Positions 8,012 to 15,245 of a stretch of DNA of 28,502 bases are shown piece after piece (positions within the stretch are counted from its first letter, which is position 1; every line of letters begins with the position of its first letter). The translations under genes were made by a program, and so were the position numbers. Source of the stretch: an uncultured Lachnospira sp. (lineage in GTDB: Bacteria > Bacillota > Clostridia > Lachnospirales > Lachnospiraceae); contig CAKRIN010000032.1 of the NCBI GenBank assembly GCA_934343805.1, forward strand, positions 1 through 28,502. The letters run 5' to 3'. The notes under the pieces are model-generated. The model was given only the letters and a program-made list of their open reading frames with translations, made no database searches and was not told the origin of the DNA.

Positions 8012-9499
8012 ATGAAGATAGGATTTGATAATGACAAATATTTAAAAATGCAGTCTGAGCATATTAAGGAGAGAATTGCCAAGTTTGACAATAAGTTATA
8101 TCTTGAATTTGGCGGAAAGCTGTTTGATGATTACCATGCATCAAGAGTCCTTCCAGGATTTAAGCCGGATTCAAAGCTTCAGATGCTTTTACAGTTAAAG
8201 GATCAGGCAGAGGTTGTTATAGCAATCAGCGCAGAAGATATTGCAAGCAATAAGATTCGTGGTGATTATGGTATTACTTATGATCAGGAAGTTTTAAGAC
8301 TTATTGATGCATTTACAGAATATGGACTTTTTGTTGGAAGCGTATGTATTACTAAGTATTTTCAGCAGACAGAAGTTGATAATTTTATTAAGGTGTTAGA
8401 TGCACATGGAATAAAGAATTTCAAGCATTACAAGATCGCAGGATATCCTAATGATGTTGCCAAGATTGTAAGTGATGAAGGATATGGAAAGAATGAATTC
8501 ATTGAGACAAGCAGACCGCTTGTAGTTGTTACTGCACCGGGACCAGGAAGTGGAAAGATGGCCACATGCCTTTCACAGCTTTATCATGAATACAAGCATG
8601 GCGTTAAGGCTGGATATGCCAAGTTCGAGACATTTCCAATCTGGAATATTCCACTTAAGCACCCTGTTAATCTTGCTTATGAGGCAGCGACAGCAGACCT
8701 TAATGATGTTAATATGATTGATCCTTTCCATCTGGAGGCATATGGAAAGACAACAGTTAACTATAACAGAGATATTGAGATATTTCCTGTACTTAATGCA
8801 ATGTTTGAGCTTATCGCTGGCGAGAGTCCATATAAGTCACCAACAGATATGGGGGTTAATATGGCAGGCAACTGCATTGTTGATGATGAGGCATGCCGTT
8901 ATGCTTCTGACATGGAGATTATCAGAAGATATTACAAATGTTTATGTGATCAGAAGAGAACTGGCGTAAACAGTCAGGAAATATATAAGATTGAACTTTT
9001 AATGAATCAGGCTGGAATAACACCATCTTCAAGACCAGTTGTTAATGCTGCACTTGAAAAGTCTGCAAAGAGCGGTGACAAACCGGCGGTTGCAATTGAG
9101 TTAGAAGACGGAACTATTGTTACTGGAAAAACTGGTGATCTGTTAGGTGCTGCGTCATCAGCATTGCTTAATGCATTAAAGCAGCTTGCAGGAATAGATG
9201 ATTCAGTTGACTTGTTATCACCTGAGTCAATCAGTCCAATCCAGACTTTAAAGACTAACTATCTTGGCAGCAGGAATCCAAGACTTCATACTGATGAGAT
9301 TCTTATTGCACTTTCATCTTCAGTTGTAGCCAGTCCGTTAGCTGACAAGGCATTAAAGCAGATACCTAAGCTTTATGCATGTGATGTTCATTCAACAGTT
9401 ATTCTTTCAGCGGTTGACAAGGATACATTTAAGAGACTGGGCATGAATCTTACATGTGAGCCTGCTTATGAAGAAGAGAAAAGATTTCATAAGAATTAA
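8012..9499 (+). CDS. DUF1846 (UPF0371) family protein
   Basis: The 495-residue product matches the UPF0371/DUF1846 family in length and in its opening region (MKIGFDNDKYLKMQ, then RVLPGFKPDSK). A glycine-rich segment, APGPGSGKMATCLSQ (175-189), resembles a nucleotide-binding loop, and the following residues suggest a P-loop-like fold. No signal peptide or membrane segment is seen, so it is cytosolic. The family is widespread in Firmicutes and has solved structures but, to my knowledge, no settled reaction. The start has AAGGAA at proper spacing. It follows the amidohydrolase by 35 nt, which hints at a shared metabolic role, and a strong terminator follows it. Confidence 0.9.
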   Translation: MKIGFDNDKYLKMQSEHIKERIAKFDNKLYLEFGGKLFDDYHASRVLPGFKPDSKLQMLLQLKDQAEVVIAISAEDIASNKIRGDYGITYDQEVLRLIDAFTEYGLFVGSVCITKYFQQTEVDNFIKVLDAHGIKNFKHYKIAGYPNDVAKIVSDEGYGKNEFIETSRPLVVVTAPGPGSGKMATCLSQLYHEYKHGVKAGYAKFETFPIWNIPLKHPVNLAYEAATADLNDVNMIDPFHLEAYGKTTVNYNRDIEIFPVLNAMFELIAGESPYKSPTDMGVNMAGNCIVDDEACRYASDMEIIRRYYKCLCDQKRTGVNSQEIYKIELLMNQAGITPSSRPVVNAALEKSAKSGDKPAVAIELEDGTIVTGKTGDLLGAASSALLNALKQLAGIDDSVDLLSPESISPIQTLKTNYLGSRNPRLHTDEILIALSSSVVASPLADKALKQIPKLYACDVHSTVILSAVDKDTFKRLGMNLTCEPAYEEEKRFHKN

Positions 9500-9516
9500 T
9501 ATTTATCTTAATAAAG

Positions 9517-9565
9517 GTGTGTGAAAACAAGGTGTTTTACCTGAATGTGTTTTCACACACTTTTT
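9517..9565 (+). terminator. Rho-independent terminator after the DUF1846 gene
   Basis: A 13-bp perfect stem, GTGTGTGAAAACA (9517-9529) with TGTTTTCACACAC (9548-9560), is followed by TTTTT. It ends the amidohydrolase-DUF1846 transcript and separates it from the operator region just downstream. Confidence 0.9.
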
Positions 9566-9573
9566 GTATTTAT

Positions 9574-9635
9574 ATTTGACGCACGACAAATAATAATATA
9601 TAATATATTTAACTTATTTGACGCACGACAAATAA
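9574..9635 (+). promoter_or_regulatory. Promoter flanked by two identical 18-bp palindromic operators
   Basis: ATTTGACGCACGACAAAT occurs at 9574-9591 and again, identical and followed by the same AA, at 9616-9633. Each copy has dyad symmetry of the form ATTTGnCGnnCGnCAAAT. The copies are 42 bp apart, about four helical turns, so bound proteins would sit on the same face. A promoter TTGACG (9576-9581) with TATAAT (9599-9604), 17-bp spacing, has its -35 inside copy one, and copy two covers the region just after the start point. This is a classic repression layout. The likely regulator is the HTH protein at 9861, by autoregulation. Confidence 0.75.
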
Positions 9636-9654
9636 AATAAGGGGGATATCATTA

Positions 9655-9874
9655 TGAATAATAAAGTGATATTAGAAAAGCATGATCTGACATACCTTAA
9701 ATGGTCGCACATAAGAAGTTCAAGTGGAAAAGAAAAAATGTATTTAGTGGAAATCTGAAACCAGGTGATAAAGAGTACATTTTTGATGGACTGGAAAATA
9801 TATTACCAGATGTTTTTATTGAGAAAATCTGGAACATGATATATGAGAGGTATAAGATATATGAAAATCTATGA
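9655..9874 (+). pseudogene. Decayed small gene, frameshifted and probably internally deleted
   Basis: Behind a strong GGGGGA ribosome site, an ATG at 9655 opens a 34-codon frame (MNNKVILEKHDLTYLKWSH...) that stops at TGA in 9757-9759. The coding look then continues in another frame (KPGDKEYIFDGLENILPD..., ending at 9874), with codon use like a normal gene end and overlapping the next gene's start. Read together, this looks like the first ~28 and last ~45 residues of a larger protein joined by a deletion with a frame change. The N-terminal YLKWSHIRSSSG resembles, from memory, proteins of the HipA-like kinase type found next to HTH/DUF2442-like genes in Lachnospiraceae, but that identification is weak. 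It could alternatively be two short peptides. Confidence 0.45.
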
Positions 9875-10658
9875 AATTATTGATGAAGAAAATAATATGT
9901 CAATTGGCGTGTTGCAATATTATGAAAAAGAGAAAAACTGTATTATTGAATTGCAGGAAAACTTAGATGAGTGGAATGCGCCATTATTGTTCACTTCATA
10001 TGTCAATAAGCATATATATACAATGCCAAGAGACATTAGTTTTATGTGGGTAAGAGAAAGAGTTATTCCAAGTGGAAGGCAGAATATTAAAGATATCCTT
10101 AATAATCATGGAATGAAATCATATGATGAAATGCGTTTTCTTGAAATATCAGAGGGAAGATGTTCGCAGGATGCGCTCTATATCAAACAGCTTAATGCTT
10201 TGCCGGATTATGTAATTGAGAGAAAGAAAAGAAACATTATAGAATGCGTAACATTAGATAATAATGTCTTATTATGTTTTTTTGCAGATGATTCCACAAA
10301 GAAAATAGATTTGCATATGCTGAAATATATTAAAGGAGTAGATAAGATAATTAAGAATAAGTCTTTGTATGAATCTGGAATGGTGGGAACAGATGGATAC
10401 TTTGCAACCTTCAATGATTCCATAGACATTCCGGCTGATACTCTTTATAAAACAGGAACAGAGGTTGCATTAAGCTTACATGATTTTAAAATATTTGTAA
10501 GAAAAAATATTGTTGATACAAGTGAAGCCTGCAATATTCTTGAATGTTCGCGACAGAATGTTGCTTATATGATAGCACAGGAACAGTTGGGTACTGTTAA
10601 AGAAGAAGTACGGGGAAGTCTTTATTTAAAAGGCGAAGTTGTGAGCAAAAAATGGTAA
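9861..10658 (+). CDS. DUF2442-like protein with C-terminal helix-turn-helix, possible antitoxin or regulator
   Basis: This 265-residue protein has three parts. Residues ~1-120 carry a conserved-looking region with LDEWNAPLLF and WVRERVIPSGRQNI. Residues ~125-215 form a beta-rich part resembling DUF2442 (IECVTLDNNVLLCFF). Residues ~218-263 form an excisionase/MerR-like helix-turn-helix (VDTSEACNILECSRQNVAYMI, described here by its position). I chose the ATG at 9861, which GAGAGG precedes at 10 nt, over that at 9843. The start overlaps the end of the decayed upstream frame, which implies former translational coupling. The pair of palindromes at 9574-9635 is the likely binding site. The best reading is an orphan antitoxin-like repressor whose partner has decayed; a general regulator is the alternative. 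Confidence 0.7.
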   Translation: MKIYEIIDEENNMSIGVLQYYEKEKNCIIELQENLDEWNAPLLFTSYVNKHIYTMPRDISFMWVRERVIPSGRQNIKDILNNHGMKSYDEMRFLEISEGRCSQDALYIKQLNALPDYVIERKKRNIIECVTLDNNVLLCFFADDSTKKIDLHMLKYIKGVDKIIKNKSLYESGMVGTDGYFATFNDSIDIPADTLYKTGTEVALSLHDFKIFVRKNIVDTSEACNILECSRQNVAYMIAQEQLGTVKEEVRGSLYLKGEVVSKKW

Positions 10659-10665
10659 AATTTTA

Positions 10666-10694
10666 TTGACACGCATGCAGGCATTTGATATTAT
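10666..10694 (+). promoter_or_regulatory. Promoter of the Mn riboswitch leader
   Basis: TTGACA (10666-10671) and TATTAT (10689-10694) are exactly 17 bp apart, placing the transcription start near 10701, about 15 nt before the aptamer. It lies only 8 bp after the stop codon of the HTH gene. Confidence 0.75.
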
Positions 10695-10715
10695 TTATCA
10701 AGTAACTTAATATTC

Positions 10716-10810
10716 CATGAGGGAGTAGTTAGCGCGAAAGTGTGATTTGTCAACATTCTGATTATAATTAAAGAGTATAATCTGGCAAATCTTAAATAAT
10801 GAGACTCATG
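10716..10810 (+). ncRNA. yybP-ykoY (manganese) riboswitch aptamer
   Basis: The P1 stem CATGAG (10716-10721) pairs with CTCATG (10805-10810). Directly inside the 5' strand comes GGGAGTAG, the hallmark of yybP-ykoY RNAs. A short GCGCGAAAGTGT-like hairpin follows, then a long arm in which GATTTG pairs with CAAATC and GATTATA with TATAATC. The 3' strand of P1 is also the 5' arm of a terminator, so ligand-stabilised P1 would prevent termination and turn the genes on. The two downstream transporters are of kinds known to follow this riboswitch class. Motif and layout are seen; the Mn2+ ligand is established knowledge of the class. Confidence 0.88.
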
Positions 10811-10870
10811 TATATCAATTAACCAATGGTGTTGTATCAGGTGTGTAATTGATATACATGAGTTTTTTTT
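10805..10870 (+). terminator. Riboswitch-controlled terminator
   Basis: CTCATGTATATCAATTA (10805-10821) pairs perfectly over 17 bp with TAATTGATATACATGAG (10846-10862), followed by eight T residues. Its first six bases are shared with riboswitch P1, so the two structures exclude each other. Confidence 0.92.
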
Positions 10871-10945
10871 ATCTGCTGGTTATAATGTAATAGCATGATT
10901 TGCGGGTAACAGCTCTTATTATGGGAGGGAAAAAGGAGAAAAAAC

Positions 10946-11947
10946 ATGGAAAAATTAATTAACAATTCCCCATTTGCTCTTGTACTTGTATTTCTTGTAA
11001 TTGGTTTTGTTCTGCTTATTAAAGGTGCGGACTTTTTCGTAGAGGGAAGTTCAAGTGTGGCAAAGAGACTTCATGTTCCGTCTATCATTATCGGACTTAC
11101 AATTGTTGCAATGGGAACATCTCTGCCAGAAACAGCAGTCAGTGTATCGGCATCAATTACAGGAAACAATGAGCTTGCAGTAAGTAATGTAGTAGGTTCT
11201 AACATATTTAATCTGATGGTAGTCATTGGTGTGTGTGCGATGATTGCTACAGTAAATGTTGCAAAAGAAACAATAAACAGAGACATACCTCTTTCACTTA
11301 TATGTGCAGGACTCCTGATGCTTTTAGGAATTATTGGACTTGGTGATAAGTCTGGGATGACACTTGGACATATTGATGGTGTAATATTCATTTGTGCTTT
11401 TGCAGGATACATTTTCTACATGGTTAAAATTGCATTAAAGGCAAGTAAGGAAGGCAAGAAGGTTGAGATAGAAGGCGGTTCTGATGAAGATATCAAGTTG
11501 GTTTCAGTACCACTTAGTATTTTGTTTATTATCGGCGGTGCTGTTGCGATTGCAGTTGGTGGAGACATTACTGTAGATGCAGCATCAAGAATAGCAAGTG
11601 ACCTTGGAATGAGCCAGACACTTATCGGACTTACAATTGTTTCAATAGGAACATCACTTCCAGAACTTGTAACTTCAATAGTTGCGGCAAGAAAGAACGA
11701 AGTTGATATGGCACTTGGTAATGCAATTGGCTCAAATGTATTTAACATACTTATGGTACTTGGTATTGCATCAGCAATCAGCCCAATCAGCATAATTACA
11801 GAGAATATTATAGATATGTGCGTGCTTATAGTATTTACAATATGTGTATGGATATTTGCTGGAACAAAGAAGAAAATCGGAAGAATCGAAGGATTTTCAA
11901 TGGTTGCACTTTATGCGATATATGCAGTTTATATCATAATAAGATAA
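10946..11947 (+). CDS. CaCA-family calcium/sodium-type cation antiporter (YrbG-like)
   Basis: The 333-residue membrane protein has the inverted-repeat design of Ca2+:cation antiporters. The first alpha repeat shows GTSLPE (57-62) and GSNIFN (84-89); the second shows IGTSLPELVTS and AIGSNVFNILMVLG in the C-terminal half. About ten hydrophobic segments are visible, with a charged loop (KEGKKVEIEGGSDED) between the halves. It would export a divalent cation in exchange for Na+ or H+. Calcium is the usual assignment, but the Mn riboswitch upstream makes Mn2+ a serious candidate. The start has AAAGGAG at good spacing. The UPF0016 gene begins 16 nt after its stop, so both are in one operon. Confidence 0.93.
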   Translation: MEKLINNSPFALVLVFLVIGFVLLIKGADFFVEGSSSVAKRLHVPSIIIGLTIVAMGTSLPETAVSVSASITGNNELAVSNVVGSNIFNLMVVIGVCAMIATVNVAKETINRDIPLSLICAGLLMLLGIIGLGDKSGMTLGHIDGVIFICAFAGYIFYMVKIALKASKEGKKVEIEGGSDEDIKLVSVPLSILFIIGGAVAIAVGGDITVDAASRIASDLGMSQTLIGLTIVSIGTSLPELVTSIVAARKNEVDMALGNAIGSNVFNILMVLGIASAISPISIITENIIDMCVLIVFTICVWIFAGTKKKIGRIEGFSMVALYAIYAVYIIIR

Positions 11948-11963
11948 ATGAGGTAACATACAA

Positions 11964-12656
11964 ATGTTGTTGTTTTTAAAAGTATTTTTTACTGAATTCA
12001 TAGCTGAGATGGGCGATAAAACCCAGCTCATGCTTATTGCTCTTACTTCTAAATATAAGTTAAGAGATATTATATTAGGAACTGCTGTAGCAATTCTTGT
12101 ACTTAACGGACTTGCTGTTTTAGCAGGCGGGCTTGTCAGTGAATTTATTCCTGACTGGCTTATAAAGACAATTGCAGCACTTGCATTTCTTTATTTTGCT
12201 GCATCAACTATTGCCGGGGATGATGATGACGAAGAAGAAGGCAGCGGAAAATCAAAGATTAAGTTTGCGCCACTTGCAGTTTTCTGTACATTTTTCGTGG
12301 CTGAGCTTGGGGATAAGACACAGCTTACAGCCATAACATTTGGTGCTAATGAAGGTATGAGTGCTGCACTTATTGTGTGGATAGGATGTTCACTGGGACT
12401 TTTTGCAGCTGACATTCTTGGTATGTTAGTCGGATATCTGCTAAAGAGCAAGACACCAGATGGACTGCTTAATACACTTGCTTTTGTGATATTCTCGGTA
12501 TTCGGTGTATATACACTTTATCAGGGACTTAAGCTTATAAGGACATCTGTCTGTCCGATTCCGGTATGGCCGGTGCTTATAGCTGTAACAGTTATTTTTG
12601 CGGCTGTATGTGTCTGTCTTTTTATAAGAAGAGAGAAGAAAGCGTATGAAAAATAA
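11964..12656 (+). CDS. UPF0016 (Gdt1/TMEM165-type) cation exporter
   Basis: This 230-residue membrane protein has the two family motifs E-x-G-D-K-T: EMGDKT at 15-20 and ELGDKT at 114-119, each in a pseudo-symmetric three-helix half. An acidic loop, DDDDEEEGSGKSK (about 86-98), connects the halves. Family members export Mn2+ or Ca2+, in bacteria mostly Mn2+, and are frequent targets of yybP-ykoY riboswitches, which matches the leader of this operon. The last 11 bases overlap the start of the hydrolase gene, so translation is probably coupled. Function in Mn2+ efflux is therefore well supported by family and context. Confidence 0.94.
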   Translation: MLLFLKVFFTEFIAEMGDKTQLMLIALTSKYKLRDIILGTAVAILVLNGLAVLAGGLVSEFIPDWLIKTIAALAFLYFAASTIAGDDDDEEEGSGKSKIKFAPLAVFCTFFVAELGDKTQLTAITFGANEGMSAALIVWIGCSLGLFAADILGMLVGYLLKSKTPDGLLNTLAFVIFSVFGVYTLYQGLKLIRTSVCPIPVWPVLIAVTVIFAAVCVCLFIRREKKAYEK

Positions 12657-13377
12657 AAAGAAATTACGGATAGCAGCTATAATTATTGCAGTACTTGTTG
12701 TATTGACGGGAAGTGTATTCATTTATCTTGGTACTTACTACAAGGCCGAAAATATAGATTTATATATGACCAGTAACGACAGTGTAAATGTGACTAAGAC
12801 CGATTATGGATATTTCTTTGATGGAAGCGGTACAGATAATGCAATTATATTCTATCCGGGTGCTAAAGTTGATGAAAAGGCATATGCACCAGTGCTCTCA
12901 AGGCTTGCAAGCGAAGGAATTGACTGCTTTCTTGTGAGCATGCCTTTTCATATGGCAATATTTGATGTGGACAAGGCACAGACAATAGTTTCCCAGTATG
13001 ATTATAGTAAATGGTACATTGCCGGACATTCAATGGGTGGAGCAATGGCAGCACAACTGGTATCACAGCTAAAGGATAGCCAAAGCTTTGCGGGATTAAT
13101 ATTCTTTGCTGCTTATACAGCAAAGGATATCAGTGATACTCACATTCCTGTTTTATCATTATATGGGGATAATGATGGTGTGCTTAATATGGATAAGGTT
13201 GAAAAGGGACGAAAACTCGTTGATAGTGATAAATATTCTGAAGTAGTCATAAAGGGTGGCAATCATGCAGGGTTTGCAAGTTATGGAAGACAAAAAGGCG
13301 ATAATGAAGCGTCCATAACTAAGGAAGAACAGTGGGATCAGACAGTTTCGGCTGTTAAAGAATTTATAAACAGATAG
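12646..13377 (+). CDS. Membrane-anchored alpha/beta hydrolase
   Basis: The 243-residue product starts with a basic N-terminus and one hydrophobic helix (residues ~8-30), so the enzyme should be tethered outside the membrane. The rest is a small alpha/beta hydrolase: nucleophile elbow GHSMGG with Ser129, acid residue in LYGDNDGV (Asp175 or Asp177) and His207 in GGNHAGF, which together make a complete triad. The family includes dienelactone-hydrolase-like and lysophospholipase-like enzymes; the substrate is unknown. Its ATG lies inside the end of the UPF0016 gene (11-bp overlap). It therefore shares the Mn-controlled transcript, which is unexpected for a hydrolase. A terminator follows directly. 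Confidence 0.88.
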   Translation: MKNKKKLRIAAIIIAVLVVLTGSVFIYLGTYYKAENIDLYMTSNDSVNVTKTDYGYFFDGSGTDNAIIFYPGAKVDEKAYAPVLSRLASEGIDCFLVSMPFHMAIFDVDKAQTIVSQYDYSKWYIAGHSMGGAMAAQLVSQLKDSQSFAGLIFFAAYTAKDISDTHIPVLSLYGDNDGVLNMDKVEKGRKLVDSDKYSEVVIKGGNHAGFASYGRQKGDNEASITKEEQWDQTVSAVKEFINR

Positions 13378-13383
13378 ATAAAA

Positions 13384-13422
13384 AATAATCGCATCATTTT
13401 ATATGGTGTGATTATTTTTTTT
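13384..13422 (+). terminator. Terminator of the Mn-riboswitch operon
   Basis: AATAATCGCATCA (13384-13396) pairs with TGGTGTGATTATT (13404-13416), with two G-T wobbles and a 7-nt loop, and six T residues follow. It lies 7 bp past the hydrolase stop codon. Confidence 0.85.
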
Positions 13423-13430
13423 GTAAATAT

Positions 13431-13441
13431 GCCGATATAAT
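13431..13441 (+). promoter_or_regulatory. Possible promoter of the DUF6033-like pair (sigma-28 or sigma-A -10 element)
   Basis: GCCGATAT (13431-13438) equals the -10 of Firmicutes sigma-D/sigma-28 promoters, but no TAAA stands 14-16 bp upstream. A TATAAT (13436-13441) overlaps it, also without a good -35. One of these probably starts the transcript of the gene at 13501; which one is open. Confidence 0.35.
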
Positions 13442-13500
13442 AAGAAGAAAGGTCAAGGAAGACTTTATCCAATACATTTACATTCAAGGAGGAATGAATT

Positions 13501-14280
13501 ATGAGTAGTGTATCTTCAGGGAATTTTTCCCAGATAGCCGGTTCGTATGCTGATACAGCGGCTGTTTATTCTAAGTCAGAGACAACTAAGACCGATGAGA
13601 CAAGCGGAAAGAAGAAAGTCAGTGGTCAGACTATCGGTAATCCCCAGTTAAGTGAGAAAGCAAGCAAATATTATGAACAATTAAAGAAAAAGTATTCTAA
13701 CATGAACTTCATTCTTGTAAGTGAGGATCAGAAGGAGAATGCCAAGGCTAATGCCGCAGGTTATGCTAACGCCAATAATATGGTTGTTCTTATTGATGAA
13801 GATAAGATTGAAAAAATGGCATCTGATGAGAACTACAGAAAGCAGTACGAGGAAATTATTGCCAATGCTGCAAGTGGAATGTCACAGCTTGCAAGTAGTA
13901 TTTCAGCAACAGGAGCTACAGTAAAGGGATACGGAATGCAGGTCAATGATAATGGAACAGCGTCATATTTTGCTGTTCTTGAGAAGTCAAGTGCTGCACA
14001 GAAAGAACGTATTGAAAAGCATGCTGAAGATAAGAAGGAAGCTAAGAAAGCTGCAGAAAAGAAAGCTGAGAAAAAGAAAAATCAGGAAAGGCTGGAAAAG
14101 AAGCGTAATGAAACAGGAGATGTTGATGACATTGATGACACGGAAACTGTAACGGTCACAGCATCATCTATAGAGGAATTACTGGTGAAAATAAAAGACC
14201 AGCAGCAGCTTTTTCTAAGTGATACAGTAAGAACAGCACAGGAAAAGAATGTAGGACAGAATGTTGATTTTTCTGTATAA
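13501..14280 (+). CDS. DUF6033-like protein of unknown function
   Basis: I recognise this 259-residue protein, from memory only, as similar to the clostridial DUF6033 group. Residues 1-45 are Ser/Thr-rich and probably disordered. Residues ~55-160 form the conserved core, with YSNMNFILVSEDQKENA, MVVLIDEDKIEKMASDE and a Gly/Ala-rich stretch ending in NDNGTASYFAVLEKS. Residues ~165-205 are a Lys/Glu/Ala-rich helix, likely coiled coil. The C-terminus (SSIEELLVKIKDQQQLFL) is a second amphipathic helix. There is no signal peptide or membrane segment. The start follows CAAGGAGGAATGAATT, an excellent ribosome site. The next gene begins 18 nt downstream and has the same charged, helical style, so they form a pair. 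Confidence 0.75.
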   Translation: MSSVSSGNFSQIAGSYADTAAVYSKSETTKTDETSGKKKVSGQTIGNPQLSEKASKYYEQLKKKYSNMNFILVSEDQKENAKANAAGYANANNMVVLIDEDKIEKMASDENYRKQYEEIIANAASGMSQLASSISATGATVKGYGMQVNDNGTASYFAVLEKSSAAQKERIEKHAEDKKEAKKAAEKKAEKKKNQERLEKKRNETGDVDDIDDTETVTVTASSIEELLVKIKDQQQLFLSDTVRTAQEKNVGQNVDFSV

Positions 14281-14298
14281 TGTCAGGAGGTGTGCCTA

Positions 14299-15165
14299 AT
14301 GATATTATCAGGAACAATAGCAAGTACTGTACAGCTACAGATGCTGAACAATAAATGGATGCAGAAAAAAGAATCAGGGAATATTTTATCTAAGCAGGAG
14401 TTAAATGAGCGCTCTACATGGACATCTGAGCAGTTTATGATTGCAGATTTTCAGGATCAGTTAGAACATAATCGTGAAGCAGAGAAACGTCAGAAGATAG
14501 ATAATAAAATTATGTCTGGGGGTAGTCTTTCTCCTGAGGAGATATCTTATCTTGAAAAAAATGATCCTGCTGCTTTAAAGAAATATCGTGAAACTAAAGA
14601 AGAAAAAGAAAGCTACAAGGAAAAACTCAGACAGTGCAAGACTAAGGAAGAGGTTGACCGTGTAAAGCTGCAGAAACTTGGAGAACTGGAAAATTCATTA
14701 AGCAGTGTCGTCAATGACCCGGCAATACCTAAAAGTGCCAAGTTGGCGAAAGCACAGGAAATACTGGCAAAGACTAACAATATTGAGACTGCACATCTTG
14801 AGTTTGTCAAATCCGCAGAGTATCAAAGTATGCCAACTGAAGAAGAAAAGAAAGAACAGGAGGCAGCAGATAACAAGATATCATGGGAGGAAACATCGGA
14901 TGAAATAACAGACAGCAAGAAAGCTGATGATGCTGAGATTACTGATACATCTGATAGTACACAGAATAAAGCCGATACTGTAAATGATGATAATGCTCAG
15001 GCAGTTGGTATTAAAGATTCAGATTCTGTGAATACGAAAGAACCAGGAAAAACATCTGAAAAAGATAATCACAAGAAAGAATACAGTACAGAAATCAAGA
15101 AAGTTAGCCGAAAGCTTAAGAAAGGTTTTGAGGCGGCTGACATGCATGTTGATATAATTGTATAA
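14299..15165 (+). CDS. Highly charged helical protein, partner of the DUF6033-like gene
   Basis: This 288-residue product is not recognised. Residues ~1-60 contain MILSGTIASTVQLQML and WTSEQFMIADFQDQLEHNREAE. Residues ~60-175 are strongly helical (SGGSLSPEEISYLEKNDPAALKKYRETK and onward, described by position). Residues ~175-255 are acidic and low-complexity with many Asp, Thr and Ser. The end is a basic-amphipathic helix, VSRKLKKGFEAADMHVDIIV. No signal or membrane segment is visible. I chose the ATG at 14299 because AGGAGG sits 8 nt before it; the GTG at 14290 overlaps that site. It lies 18 nt after the DUF6033-like gene in an apparent two-gene operon. A structural or scaffold role is possible but unproven. 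Confidence 0.72.
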   Translation: MILSGTIASTVQLQMLNNKWMQKKESGNILSKQELNERSTWTSEQFMIADFQDQLEHNREAEKRQKIDNKIMSGGSLSPEEISYLEKNDPAALKKYRETKEEKESYKEKLRQCKTKEEVDRVKLQKLGELENSLSSVVNDPAIPKSAKLAKAQEILAKTNNIETAHLEFVKSAEYQSMPTEEEKKEQEAADNKISWEETSDEITDSKKADDAEITDTSDSTQNKADTVNDDNAQAVGIKDSDSVNTKEPGKTSEKDNHKKEYSTEIKKVSRKLKKGFEAADMHVDIIV

Positions 15166-15170
15166 TGTAG

Positions 15171-15208
15171 CAATCACTTCGTTAAACAAGACTTTAGCGA
15201 AGTGATTG
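15171..15208. repeat. Long perfect hairpin after the DUF6033-like operon
   Basis: CAATCACTTCG (15171-15181) pairs with CGAAGTGATTG (15198-15208). The stem continues inward through a T-G wobble and TAAA/TTTA, giving 16 bp closed by the loop CAAGAC. No T-run follows on either strand, so it is not a normal terminator. It begins 5 nt after the stop codon and may protect the mRNA end or be a scar of an inserted element. Confidence 0.6.
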
Positions 15209-15245
15209 AAATGTGTACTTTACTACTGTAACGGGCAATTTTTAA

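Noticed and set aside
9574..9635. The two identical repeats considered as a CRISPR or insertion-element end
   Set aside because: Only two copies, short, palindromic and placed exactly around a promoter; operators explain them better, and no cas or transposase gene is near.
15171..15208. Hairpin considered as terminator of the DUF6033-like operon
   Set aside because: No T-run on either strand; the real terminator is at 15321-15360.
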